This document shows, piece after piece, positions 25,101 through 31,500 of a stretch of 31,711 nt of DNA. Made by a program: the position numbers and the translations under genes. Source of the DNA: Phoronis australis. Its lineage: Eukaryota; Phoronida; Phoronidae. Position 1 is the first letter of the stretch; each line of letters starts with the position of its first letter. The notes under the pieces are model-generated. The model had not been told where the DNA came from. It did no database searches and was given only the letters and a program-made list of their open reading frames with translations. The DNA is taken from the NCBI GenBank assembly GCA_002633005.1, contig NMRA01001174.1, positions 1-31,711 on the forward strand, given 5' to 3'.

Positions 25101-28100
25101 AACCCTTTGTTGATGCTAGATGGTCAAGACAAAAGTGACAAGACTAAATCGCCATGTTTGGTATGGTGGATCTTGAACACAAATAAGAAATACGTAAACA
25201 TTTTAGTTTGAAAGCCATCAAATAAGTTTGGTTCACCCCTCACAGTACCATCGTATTTCGGGTACCAGGACATATTTCTCGGCGCAGCGCATCAAATGCT
25301 TTTTGGAATAAACGTTCTGGTCAAAACCTTCCGCTAGACGTGCGCTTTCATAGAAATGCAATTACGCAATAAATGAATGGACAAAAATATTCATATGTTC
25401 AGGAAAGATGAGAGACTCGCATTTCTTAAGGTGGATTTCATATTACGACTGAGACTAAATCGAATCGTAATAATATTAAAAACTTTGTTCAAATTTCAAC
25501 ATTGTAGTGAGAAGAACGGTTTGGGGGTTTCAAGTTGTGAAACAGTTCTTGAACGTAACATTTTCTATGATGTTTGCAATGAGTGTATGCTGTGGAGAAT
25601 GGAAGTTTTAAAACTTTCGGTAATAGCGTTTTGAGGGATGGTTTATTATTAAAATATTTATTCGCATTCCACGTTATAGTCTCAAATAAATGAACTAATA
25701 GAATGGCAACCCTTTTCGTATTTAGTCACTTCCATCAGTATTAAAGATGCTATATTACAGTATAATTCAATCACTTTGCTTTTCTATGAAATTTATCGGG
25801 TAACATATACTTTTATCGATGGCTATGGTGCAATCTACTTTAATTTTTAGGTGTGAGCATTTTAGTACATAGAAAACAAAATAGTTCACCAGAGGAGAAA
25901 TGGACTGCAGATTACTTGAATTTGCAATAACCCCCTCAAAGTGTCTTATTTTTGATCAGACTGCACGACTGTGTATGTTCCTGGCGTGGTTTGCTTGATG
26001 TTCTCTGTAATGATGTTAACTTCCGACCTCCATACGACGTAATTTGGCATGGCTTGTTTATTAAATGTATTTAAGCATGTGCCACCGATCCGGTCATAAC
26101 CACCTTTCGCCGCCACTTGCACAATCTTTTTTCTTATAAATTGTGAATTTTAGGCCCCCACTTTCGACTGCGAAAACCTCAATTTCCATTATCTTTTCCG
26201 TGCAAATTTTAAGTCATTGTTGAGCGCATACCTGGATAAATTGCCAAGGAGCTCCTTACTGAAAGATGCACAAAATTGTATTAATAAACATGTAGAGAAC
26301 TGGAAATGTGTGTATGTTTTAATATTTGATTGACGTTTATGAAGTGAAACTACATTTGAAGGGTTCGTTGTTCTATGATTTCCGTGTTTATGCTTCCACG
26401 AAAATCGACAATTCTCCGATTTAAGAATAAAATCTGCCAATTGCTAAAAAACATCTTCAGAACATTGAGCTTCTAGACCCCCAAGCTACAAGTTCCGTAG
26501 ATTTCAAAAAGTGCTAAGTATTTTAGCATTTTGATATTTTAGGGCACTTTTATCAAGGAAATTTAGTGAACCAAGGTGTAGTGCTGGGACAATAACTGTG
26601 GAGGTGTCAGTGAACTTTTTTTCATTGGTTTCCTTTTATAAATTCTGAACATTTGGCATGTAAGCCAGTGTGTCTGTGTGTTTCATGTATTTTTACCCTA
26701 TATGCGCGTATTTAGGCCAATACGTAAAATGAAATATTCTAAAGACTACAAAACACGCAAGTATACAAAGGATATCCACCTGCGCCTGTAAGAGAAGCAT
26801 TATGCATGCGTTTGTGCGAAACATTTGAGTAGGAAAATTTCCTTATGGCAGTTATTTCCGATATAGGTGCAAGTGCCTAAATGTGTAAACCACACAATGC
26901 TCTGCACTGGGTTACACTTTTCATTGTTTACTCAAAAAATTTCGTATACTGATCTTCTTTAGAACTAAAGTGCATTACAATGTGCCAAATAAAGAAATCT
27001 CATACAGTGTATGCTCTAGTGGTCGAATAAGTGTCAGTGGCATTCTGAATACGTGTTGTGTATTACTGAAACAAAGAGGTTGGTTCCTGAAAGCTATCCC
27101 CACTTCGACAAAAGATTGACCGAATTCAGTTGACGCGATATAGGCTGAGCATCGCCTGATTTGTGATTAAGGCATTTTAAGATGGATATCAATGCTTGCC
27201 CGATGTTTCTTACTCGACGACAATCTCACGACTGTCGTGAACACATCGGCCACGCGTCAACAGCTCATCATTTAGGCGAAGGTCAGTCGACGTCCGGTTG
27301 AGTGTCACCAGATCGCCAACAAATAATTCTACAATTTAAACTTCCGAAAAACACTTTGCTTGATGGTGCTTCAGCTGCTGAGGGTTGACACCGATGGCAT
27401 GGACTGCCTTCCCGAAAATTTCCAGGCAACTGCCCGCCTTCCATCGACATAAATGCTAGCCACCTGATTGTTTTAAACGTGATAGTGTCTTGATACTAGC
27501 CACCCAGAACAATGATATCTTTGTTTCTGTTTCGCTTACCATTATACATTTACGTGTGTATTAAGGTTTTGTATCCCCTAATTCAGCAATGTGCGTATTT
27601 TGAAAAATGCTTAGAAATATGGATTGTAACAGAGTTAATGTTTGTAGTTTCTGAAAGTAAACTAGAAAATTTGTTTTTTACCTCTTTACTACTATGCCAT
27701 TATTTGCATAACGTGACTTAATAGAAAGGAAAGGTACGTTGATAACAAAATAATGATATCAGGTTTTATTTCACATAAATCTGTTTCTAATACATCTGCT
27801 CGTTTTTTGGAAAACTTTCATGAAAATCGTGAAAATCCTTTTTGACAGCCTCTCTTGCAAAAATGTCATGTTTTGAAAACAATTCCATACAGTGTGTTAA
27901 CGAACTGTGCATAAAAATAGTTTCTGAGTCGGATCAGCCATTTTGAGATATGGTTCTCCAAAGTTAGCCAAATTGGACATTTCCCTGGAACCTACATGTA
28001 CACAATCTTAAAGAACAAGCGCCTCATACAAAGCTGCTGGTTACATATTTGAAACAACTTGTGTGAAGTCAAGGAGTAAAATTTACAAATCAAGTGAACA

Positions 28101-31100
28101 AAAAAGTTACAACACACGCTGGTGTGTCAGTTGCTATGGAGAAACAGTAACGACCACGTGATGCGTGAACAATTAGGATATATCAATTTGAATCTTAAAA
28201 ACAAATTCTATTGTATGCACTATTCCCGTTCTCGTCCGTCTTTACCGAGAGTGTCATGTCATTCTATTCTGTAATACCCAAAATTGTTCGGCAACAAAAT
28301 GTCTAGTTTGTTCTGTGACTAAAATAAATCAAAGCTGTTTCATTTTGAACTCGGTTTAGGTTTTGATAATTTAATTTGCATTTGCACGAGTTGTTCATTC
28401 AGCAGTGCAAATTTGTTTTTTGTTTGTCAACAAATTTCAATACATCTTGTAGGGAGGCAACACGTTGCTGCACAGCGCGTCTTCGCATGGCAAGCTAGCA
28501 GTTGTTGAACTGCTTCTGAAAATGGGTGTCGATCCGACAGTTGTTAACACGGTAAGGGTACATGTATCAATCAAATTGTGTGGTACATGTAGCTGTATGC
28601 TATCTGTGTCTGTATTGGATGTTTGCCAAAGGATAGGTAACCGGTGTTTGTAGGCATCATAACTCATTACAATTGTATATGTAATTATTGTGTATCTTCT
28701 GGTACAATGGAACAGCGTCGACGGTTGCTGGCAAAAGTCCTTTTCTACTTTTGTGTAAGCATCGAAGCGATTATCGACACGGAATTTTTAACTAATTTAA
28801 ACTTTTCATTTGATGTAGGAGCCAGATCACTATGTGATTGCTTAAAATTTGAAGAACCAACAGTTAAAAGAAGTCAATAACTTAAGTGAAGTATTATCAT
28901 TTCATTCTCCACGTTGTGTAATCGTTTTCTCTGTTTAATACGCCAATCTACCAGCCTCGCATTGCTCATTTGGAGATACAGTGTACATGTAGGTGCAGGT
29001 ATCGGGTTCGTATTGGTCCAGTTCACGTGCAACTTTAGCACACGGTAGGAAGTAAATTTTACATGAGTTGTCTTGCTGTTCAGTGTACTCTTTAAACTTA
29101 GCTATGTCTTGCAGGACGGACGAACAGCTTATGATGTCTGTGGCGACAGCTGTAATGTGTTTTTTAACAAGGTCGACGATGAGACTATCGAGAAAATAAA
29201 GAAAGTTCTTGAGGTAGGTAGTAGGGAAAAATAATCAGATTCTTGCTAAAAAGACCATATCGCTGCTTTTGTGATTAATGTAATAAACGCCATATGCACA
29301 GTTGGGAGAAAGTGCCGTGTTCGAGACCGGATAGGGACTGAGATGTTTTCAGACTTAACTATAAACCACGTGATGCGACCAACAGATGGCGTGTAAGACG
29401 ATTGATAATTCTCAGTTCTTGTATATTGTTTCAGTCTTATTTGGTTACAAATATACACCTCGCTCAGGCGGGTACAAGGAAGGTTTTCTCTCACTGCACT
29501 GGTTATCCTTGTATCATTTAAACAGCTCAGGACATCATGTAGTAAATACTTGTGTTTAGATTTTTGTTTTATTTTAATTGACAAATCGTTGTTCACTGTA
29601 GAAGCATATGCGACTCAAGCAGCAAAGCGGAAAATCACCGTCAGATGAAGACCCGGATGAAAATCTCCTCATATTGTTAGGGAGTCTGGAGGGATATCTA
29701 AATTCGAAACGTCCAGACATCCCTGTCGGCGAGTTGGACGTCAGCGTAAAAATAAAAAAGAGAGAGGACGGCACATTCCAAATGCTGAGTGTGGATACTA
29801 AGCTGATGGGTACGCCTATTATACATTGTGACTAAGTATAACCTAACATACATGTAAACTTAGTCTTCATAGACCGTTAACTTCCATATATAACGATATT
29901 TTAATGGAGGCAATTTTAGAGTTCAATACTATAAGCTGTCATTAGAATGGCGAAATTTTGCTACGAAGTGCACGATGACAGATCATTTCCAGAAGAATAG
30001 AACCGTTACTTGTTTCATTTCATTACCTGTCTGATGTATTCAAAGACAAGAGGTGACTATGACTTGCTTGCCCCTCTTCCCTTACCGCTGGGCTTTGTCT
30101 TTTTACAAATTTCGTCCCAGGCGCGTGCTACTCCCCTCTCAGCGACGCCTTTCTATTCCCCGGTGCCTGGATAGCTGCGTTTCGCGTCTTGCGGGCGTAC
30201 CAACGTTTCCGACGAATTAGTCTTTCTATATCCGCAGTACCCTTCACTCGGGCATCCGTGACCTAGTACATGTAGATAATATTTACACATAAACCAAGTG
30301 AAAACTCTTGTTTACAAACACGTTCCCAGCAATTGTCGATTATTCGGTTTCAGCACAAAGATTTAACCACCACTGCTACAGTATTCTGAGTCACTTGTGA
30401 TAGACTACATAAAACCATACTAAATTTTCACATCACAGGTTTTTCCTCAAGTTTAGGTCCTCTTTTGGTTTAGCGTATATGCAAATGATTTCGTAAATAG
30501 TGTGGATTTTTTCAAGTGCCTTCTGAACGCAAAGCATGCCATTGTTATCAATGGCTATTGTCAGTGTATTACGAGCCAGGACTAGGAATTACATAGAAAC
30601 TAGCTACGTATTGGCTTCCTGTAAGATAAACTAATGGTCAAGAAATTCAACTATATGAGTTTTAATTGCAATTATTAACTTTGTAAAATTTCGACATCGT
30701 TGTTAAGAACCAATAACTCATAATTACAAGGTGGTTAATGATGTAAAGAAGATGTTATTTGTGTACAAAATTACATTTATGTGTGGGATGTCCTTGTTTT
30801 CTCGTATATTCTCGTTTTCTGCAAACAACACAAGTGATTACTAGTGATAATTCTCCACGAAAATATAGAAAGTTGATGACAATCTCCGATTATAGTGAGA
30901 AAAATGCGTTGTTATATAATAGTTAGGTACTGAAATCGTCAAGTGGTTTATTTTAAAAATAAAATGAACACCAACGAGTTTGACTGTGCGTGGGGAAGTG
31001 GTATCGCTCAGCAATGGAGGAATAATGCACGGGAACAGGGCGTGTTTGTCCGCCACGCAGTGAAAAGTGGTTCATGAGGGCAAACTATGTTCGCTAGAGG

Positions 31101-31500
31101 GGAACAGCGTGTACGTCAACAAGATTTGGCTCGTTTACAGGGGATTGTAGGTCTATCAAAACGAAATAAATGCCGATTTTGTGAATTTAAGTGTACGGTA
31201 ACTGCCCGTCTAAGTTTACAAGTTTCATGTACTTAAAATACACTGTTTAAGGACGATTCATCTCATTTTCAGACTATTTCCCACTAGTTGTGCCCGTAAG
31301 GCAGTCCTGTCTTTTGGGCAAGTTTCCTGAACAGGGTCAGAACGTGATATCGGCTGAGCTCCACGAGTCATTGGCCAATGCGCTGAAGTCGGTTGTTCTA
31401 CTTGCACGGGCGGACGCACAAGGAGTGGGGTCCGGCTTCCGAGTAGGGCGCAATTATGTGATTACAAACTATCACGTGTACCAATGCCTGAATGTCCCCA
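1049..31500 (+). CDS. Ankyrin-repeat / trypsin-like serine protease fusion gene (14 exons, 3' partial)
   Basis: Proposed coding join: 1049-1105, 3597-3686, 16405-16500, 17067-17165, 17723-17821, 18415-18516, 22887-22985, 23544-23642, 23789-23887, 24414-24515, 28453-28551, 29115-29213, 29602-29809, 31273-31500. The total is 1576 nt, 525 codons plus one base, with no internal stop. Residues 1-19 are a basic N-terminus, about 20-380 are ankyrin repeats, 381-449 are an unrecognised linker, and from 450 a trypsin-like domain begins with GSGF and TNYHV motifs. Ankyrin repeats normally bind protein partners, and a trypsin-like domain would cleave them or be controlled by them. No signal peptide or membrane segment is visible, so a cytosolic or nuclear protein is inferred. 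Exons were joined by frame, splice consensus and repeat register, not by transcript data. The count of central repeats may be doubled by assembly (see the N at 22507). The protease Asp and Ser and the stop codon lie beyond the window. Confidence 0.72.
1261..1604. mobile_element. MITE-like element with ggcggat(c/t)tagg termini
   Basis: The left end ggcggatttaggga and the reverse complement of the right end (ggcggatctaggat, from 1591-1604) form an imperfect terminal inverted repeat about 340 bp apart. The flanks carry ggcccata (1253-1260) and ggcctata (1609-1616), a possible 8-bp target duplication with one mismatch offset by four bases, which would suit a hAT-type element. The interior is GC-rich with a G run and a T run and encodes no transposase. 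Confidence 0.45.
2446..2478. repeat. 11-bp perfect inverted repeat (hairpin)
   Basis: The arms catcgcctctg (2446-2456) and cagaggcgatg (2468-2478) are perfectly complementary with an 11-nt spacer, inside intron 1. No function is evident. Confidence 0.6.
3011..3043. repeat. (CAA)n microsatellite
   Basis: About eleven CAA/ACA units with one interruption (act). Confidence 0.85.
3597..3686 (+). CDS. Exon 2: N-terminal ankyrin capping repeat
   Basis: Thirty codons lie between a strong pyrimidine-rich acceptor (ttttttcag) and a gtgagt donor, phase 0 at both ends. The peptide has the pattern of the first half-repeat of an ankyrin array: LEAALDGNCSELVKYI followed by a loop with WDVDQV. This matches the typical 'LLEAAxxGxxxxVKxLLxxGADVN' capping helix pair. 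It follows exon 1 after a 2.5-kb intron and precedes the canonical repeat of exon 3 after a 12.7-kb intron. Confidence 0.75.
4550..4634. mobile_element. Degraded relative of the 6700-6839 MITE
   Basis: Shares ordered segments with the element at 6700-6839: tccaaactcacgtgttct, then tttaaaatac, then taatctcgcgaa, then cctagcg and tgaac. The left inverted repeat is not recognisable, so this is a truncated or decayed copy of the same family. Confidence 0.45.
4708..4741. repeat. 13-bp perfect inverted repeat (hairpin)
   Basis: The arms cctaaatgcaatt and aattgcatttagg are perfect complements separated by 8 nt. Intronic, no function evident. Confidence 0.7.
5824..6570 (-). repeat. Two diverged copies of an interspersed repeat, coding-like on the minus strand
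   Basis: Copy I (about 5824-5960 plus 6131-6240) and copy II (about 6346-6570) align along most of their length, except that copy I is interrupted at 5959-6133. On the minus strand, both copies keep a gap-free 37-residue frame starting MSLGQLLHLCTVE or MPLGQLLYLCSVE and containing GIKTV. Seven of the 19 differing codons are synonymous. A second shared peptide contains LCGGI and FY(I/L)HLR(I/M)EQV. This suggests descent from a coding sequence, possibly a transposable element or a retrocopy. The family is not recognised. Confidence 0.5.
5959..6133. mobile_element. Small TIR element inserted in repeat copy I
   Basis: The ends attgacttatc (from 5959) and the reverse complement attgacctatc (to 6133) form a terminal inverted repeat with one mismatch in 11. 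The segment is absent from the homologous repeat copy at 6478, which supports insertion. No clear target duplication and no transposase are seen. Confidence 0.4.
6700..6839. mobile_element. 140-bp MITE with perfect 21-bp terminal inverted repeats
   Basis: The left arm 6700-6720 (cgttcagtaacgctaggacc and one more base) and the right arm 6819-6839 are exact reverse complements over 21 bp. Near the left arm the sequence ctaggacct is repeated. The element is non-coding. A degraded relative lies at 4550-4634. The superfamily cannot be assigned because no unambiguous target duplication is visible. Confidence 0.75.
8491..8730. mobile_element. MITE-like element with tcatgtgcgcaccca termini
   Basis: The left arm 8491-8505 and the reverse complement of 8716-8730 match at 14 of 15 bases. 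The 240-bp interior is non-coding and includes repeated aaaaagtcc motifs. Confidence 0.4.
12458..12621. mobile_element. 164-bp inverted-repeat element (cagtgctgtagtgg ends)
   Basis: The arms 12458-12471 and 12608-12621 are exact 14-bp reverse complements. An inner pair (gtaggcgc and gcgcctac) extends the symmetry with a gap. It starts with CAG and ends with CTG, as hAT-type elements do, but the target duplication is not convincing. Confidence 0.45.
13118..13133. repeat. 16-bp perfect palindrome around TACATGTA
   Basis: actgtacatgtacagt is a perfect palindrome, the longest seen around the octamer common in this window. Confidence 0.7.
15222..15235. repeat. 14-bp perfect palindrome
   Basis: cgcgtgtacacgcg is a perfect palindrome in an otherwise AT-rich intron. 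Confidence 0.6.
15392..15547. repeat. 77-bp direct duplication separated by a single N (assembly join)
   Basis: The copies 15392-15468 and 15471-15547 differ at three of 77 positions. They flank the N at 15469 and one g. The end of one contig repeating at the start of the next is what an unmerged overlap looks like. Confidence 0.8.
16405..16500 (+). CDS. Exon 3: ankyrin repeat
   Basis: Thirty-two codons encode one canonical ankyrin repeat: GDTALHSAAECGHTEVARVL, then a CKAGANVN loop. The acceptor is tttctgcag and the donor gtaata, phase 0 at both ends. The T-A-L-H tetrapeptide (the TPLH position), the GH turn and GANVN are all in register with exons 4-11. It is single copy and lies just upstream of the duplicated 5.8-kb block. 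Confidence 0.88.
16501..17066 (+). other. Intron 3, containing the left edge of block 1
   Basis: The duplicated block starts at 16688. The intron holds the relic ankyrin exon at 16778-16842 and the upstream flank of the A unit (from about 16920). Confidence 0.6.
16778..16842 (+). pseudogene. Relic ankyrin exon (65 bp), block 1
   Basis: After an acceptor-like ttaaacag, a frame beginning at 16779 reads NPLNR, then WRGHCEVMEAL, resembling the PLH, GHxEVV and L positions of an ankyrin repeat. It is followed by gtaatttctgac, close to the gtaattaatgac donor of exons A and B. The ankyrin-like frame is out of phase with exon 3, and phase-0 reading meets TGA after 15 codons. At 65 nt it would shift the frame if included, so it is a decayed exon or possibly a poison exon. 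Confidence 0.4.
17067..17165 (+). CDS. Exon 4 (A1): ankyrin repeat, variable-surface type
   Basis: Thirty-three codons encode one ankyrin repeat with TPLHWAALGGHTQTVECL followed by VEHNATVDVRDK. The acceptor (attacatag) and donor (gtaattaatgac) are shared with exons B1, A2 and B2. In the residue register used here, exon position p equals standard repeat position p+2. Exon positions 1, 3, 8, 11, 12, 17, 19 and 33 differ from the sister exons, while positions 20-31 are identical in all four. It belongs to block 1 and shares a roughly 330-bp exon-plus-flank unit with B1, 656 bp downstream. Confidence 0.85.
17166..17722 (+). other. Intron between exons A1 and B1
   Basis: Its first 146 bp end in a degraded exon-C acceptor (ctttccaacag at 17301-17311). 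Its last 145 bp are the upstream flank of the B unit. No other gene is seen. Confidence 0.6.
17723..17821 (+). CDS. Exon 5 (B1): ankyrin repeat, variable-surface type
   Basis: Thirty-three codons encode one ankyrin repeat (TPLHYAAECGHTQTVKCL, ending VRDQ) with the same acceptor and gtaatt donor as A1, phase 0 at both ends. Against A1 it has seven amino-acid differences and two synonymous changes, all but two of the differing codons lying in the first 19. The intron that follows lacks the exon C found after the homologous exon B2. Confidence 0.85.
17822..18414 (+). other. Intron between exons B1 and D1; exon C deleted
   Basis: Collinear with 23643-24413 except for about 174 bp missing near 17954, which in block 2 contains exon C2. 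It holds the TGACGTG/CACGTG cluster. Confidence 0.65.
18005..18042 (+). promoter_or_regulatory. Clustered TGACGTG and CACGTG motifs, block 1
   Basis: Within 38 bp there are two CACGTG E-boxes (18005, 18021) and three TGACGTG motifs (18014, 18025, 18030). TGACGTG is the core bound by ATF6/XBP1 and CREB-type bZIP factors, and CACGTG is bound by bHLH-Zip factors. A possible intronic enhancer, preserved base for base in block 2. Function is inferred from motifs only. Confidence 0.35.
18415..18516 (+). CDS. Exon 6 (D1): ankyrin repeat, 34 residues
   Basis: Thirty-four codons encode an ankyrin repeat (NGDTTLHLASQSGKAAIVEL, then LVNEGSCEVTAVNK), one residue longer than usual in the final loop. The acceptor is ttcactttag and the donor gtatct, phase 0. 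The copy in block 2 (24414-24515) differs at four bases, giving T/A, I/V and E/K replacements plus one silent change. This exon is far more conserved between the blocks than exons A and B. Confidence 0.85.
18517..22886 (+). other. Intron between D1 and A2, spanning the N at 22507
   Basis: 4.4 kb with no convincing exon. Open frames here (for example 19518-19847) are not preserved without frameshifts in the homologous block-2 segment, so they are taken as non-coding. The left part aligns with 24516-28373. The part after 22507 aligns with intron 3. Confidence 0.6.
22598..22662 (+). pseudogene. Relic ankyrin exon (65 bp), block 2
   Basis: Block-2 copy of 16778-16842, with the same length, acceptor (ttaaacag), donor-like gtaatt and PLNR / WRGHCEVMEAL frame. 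The two copies differ at two bases by my count. Confidence 0.4.
22887..22985 (+). CDS. Exon 7 (A2): ankyrin repeat, variable-surface type
   Basis: Thirty-three codons encode an ankyrin repeat beginning GGGTPLHYAAGCGRTQIVKC. It is the block-2 counterpart of A1. I count 15 base differences from A1, 13 of them in the first 57 nt. They give nine amino-acid changes and one silent change. The 86 nt upstream differ at one base and the 146 nt downstream at six. Phase 0 at both ends, donor gtaatt. If the two blocks are alleles, this exon replaces A1 rather than following D1. Confidence 0.82.
22986..23543 (+). other. Intron between exons A2 and B2
   Basis: Like the A1-B1 intron, with the degraded exon-C acceptor at 23121-23131 and the B-unit flank at the end. 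No gene seen. Confidence 0.6.
23544..23642 (+). CDS. Exon 8 (B2): ankyrin repeat, variable-surface type
   Basis: Thirty-three codons encode an ankyrin repeat starting GSLTPLHLAAGCGHTQIVEC and ending VRTQ, phase 0, donor gtaatt. It is the block-2 counterpart of B1, with ten base differences that give eight amino-acid changes and no silent change. It has the standard TPLHLAA helix start, whereas A1, B1 and A2 carry W or Y in place of the L. Confidence 0.82.
23789..23887 (+). CDS. Exon 9 (C2): ankyrin repeat present only in block 2
   Basis: Thirty-three codons encode a near-consensus ankyrin repeat: SGHTPLHLAAQEGHTAVVQC, then IEHRANVNVPNE. The acceptor is tttccatag and the donor gtaatt, phase 0. 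It follows B2 by an intron of only 146 bp. The donor-side sequence (gtaattattgacacacagg) shows it is a paralogue of the A/B unit. Block 1 lacks it through a deletion of about 174 bp. After exons A1 and A2 a degraded acceptor stands at the same relative position. Confidence 0.83.
23888..24413 (+). other. Intron between exons C2 and D2
   Basis: Contains the second TGACGTG/CACGTG cluster. Otherwise AT-rich without coding signal. Confidence 0.6.
24000..24037 (+). promoter_or_regulatory. Clustered TGACGTG and CACGTG motifs, block 2
   Basis: CACGTG at 24000 and 24016, TGACGTG at 24009, 24020 and 24025, with the same spacing as the block-1 cluster. Confidence 0.35.
24414..24515 (+). CDS. Exon 10 (D2): ankyrin repeat, 34 residues
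   Basis: Block-2 copy of D1: 34 codons starting NGDTALHLASQSGKAAVVEL, with an LVNKG loop, phase 0, acceptor ttcactttag and donor gtatct. The Ala in TALH and the Val in AAVVEL are closer to the ankyrin consensus than the D1 residues. A 3.9-kb intron separates it from exon 11. Confidence 0.84.
24516..28452 (+). other. Intron between D2 and exon 11
   Basis: 3.9 kb of AT-rich sequence, mostly homologous to 18517-22506. No exon seen before the acceptor at 28443-28452. Confidence 0.6.
28453..28551 (+). CDS. Exon 11: ankyrin repeat
   Basis: Thirty-three codons encode an ankyrin repeat: GGNTLLHSASSHGKLAVVEL, then LLKMGVDPTVVNT. The acceptor is catcttgtag and the donor gtaagg, phase 0 at both ends. 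It lies just beyond the right end of block 2 and is single copy. The GVDPTVVN loop is typical of the last full repeat before a capping repeat. Confidence 0.87.
28552..29114 (+). other. Intron between exons 11 and 12
   Basis: From gtaagg to tcttgcag. Contains several TACATGTA octamers and no recognisable coding segment. Confidence 0.65.
29115..29213 (+). CDS. Exon 12: C-terminal ankyrin capping repeat
   Basis: Thirty-three codons begin DGRTAYDVCGDSCNVFFNKV and end TIEKIKKVLE. The DGRTAYDV start is the usual form of a terminal ankyrin repeat (compare DGxTAxDLA). The second helix is charged and Lys/Glu-rich, as in solvent-exposed caps. The acceptor is tcttgcag and the donor gtaggt, phase 0. It closes the ankyrin domain before the linker exon. 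Confidence 0.82.
29214..29601 (+). other. Intron between exons 12 and 13
   Basis: From gtaggt to cactgtag. Includes accacgtgatgcg at 29365, a motif also found at 22302 and 28151. No gene on either strand is supported. Confidence 0.65.
29602..29809 (+). CDS. Exon 13: charged linker between ankyrin and protease domains
   Basis: Sixty-nine codons plus one base follow the acceptor cactgtag. The donor gtacgc leaves phase 1, the first non-phase-0 junction of the gene. The start is basic (KHMRLKQQSGK), followed by an acidic run (SDEDPDENLL), a helix-like LLGSLEGYLN, and a segment with alternating hydrophobic residues (ELDVSVKIKKRE, then FQMLSVDTKL) that looks like beta strands. I do not recognise this as a named domain. 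It may be a small adaptor or the N-terminal part of the protease fold. An open frame also runs past the donor to 29835, so read-through into the intron would give a short protease-less protein. Confidence 0.75.
29810..31272 (+). other. Intron between exons 13 and 14
   Basis: 1.46 kb, phase 1. A GC-richer stretch at about 30070-30255 stands out from the AT-rich surroundings and may be an old interspersed repeat, but no termini were found. Confidence 0.6.
31273..31500 (+). CDS. Exon 14: start of trypsin-like (HtrA/Trypsin_2-type) protease domain
   Basis: This exon supplies 76 residues after the split codon, with acceptor cattttcag and donor gtaagt, phase 1 in and out. It contains GVGSGFRVGRNYVITNYHVY (residues about 500-519). 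GSGF followed by (V/I)xTNxHV is the classic strand-turn-His motif of HtrA-like and Trypsin_2 serine proteases, so His517 (codon 31473-31475) is the likely catalytic histidine. The upstream amphipathic SLANALKSVVLLARAD fits the first strand region of the fold. The catalytic Asp and Ser must be encoded downstream, outside the window, so activity cannot be judged. FAM111-type proteases share this general motif, but orthology is not shown here. Confidence 0.8.

Larger units (their letters stand above)
22508..28373 (+). repeat. Block 2 of the 5.8-kb duplication (exons A2, B2, C2, D2)
   Basis: Collinear with 16688-22506, beginning on the first base after the N. It differs from block 1 by keeping exon C2, lacking about 150 bp homologous to 18840-18995, and many small indels in the non-coding part. 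Confidence 0.9.

Noticed and set aside
19518-25634. Plus-strand open frames 19518-19847 and 25377-25634 starting MDKNIHMFRKD in both blocks
   Set aside because: The two copies diverge by indels that shift the frame partway through, so there is no sign of coding constraint. Taken as intron sequence.
20337-26440. Minus-strand 83-codon frames at 20337-20588 and 26189-26440
   Set aside because: They share most residues only because the DNA is recently duplicated. The differences are mostly amino-acid-changing and the last part is frameshifted. No family resemblance.
30070-30255. GC-rich stretch as a SINE or tRNA-derived element
   Set aside because: No A/B-box pair, terminal repeats or tail could be recognised.
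31273-31500. Naming the gene as a FAM111 orthologue
   Set aside because: Only the general trypsin-like His motif is shared. The ankyrin array and linker are unlike FAM111 and the rest of the protease is not in the window.
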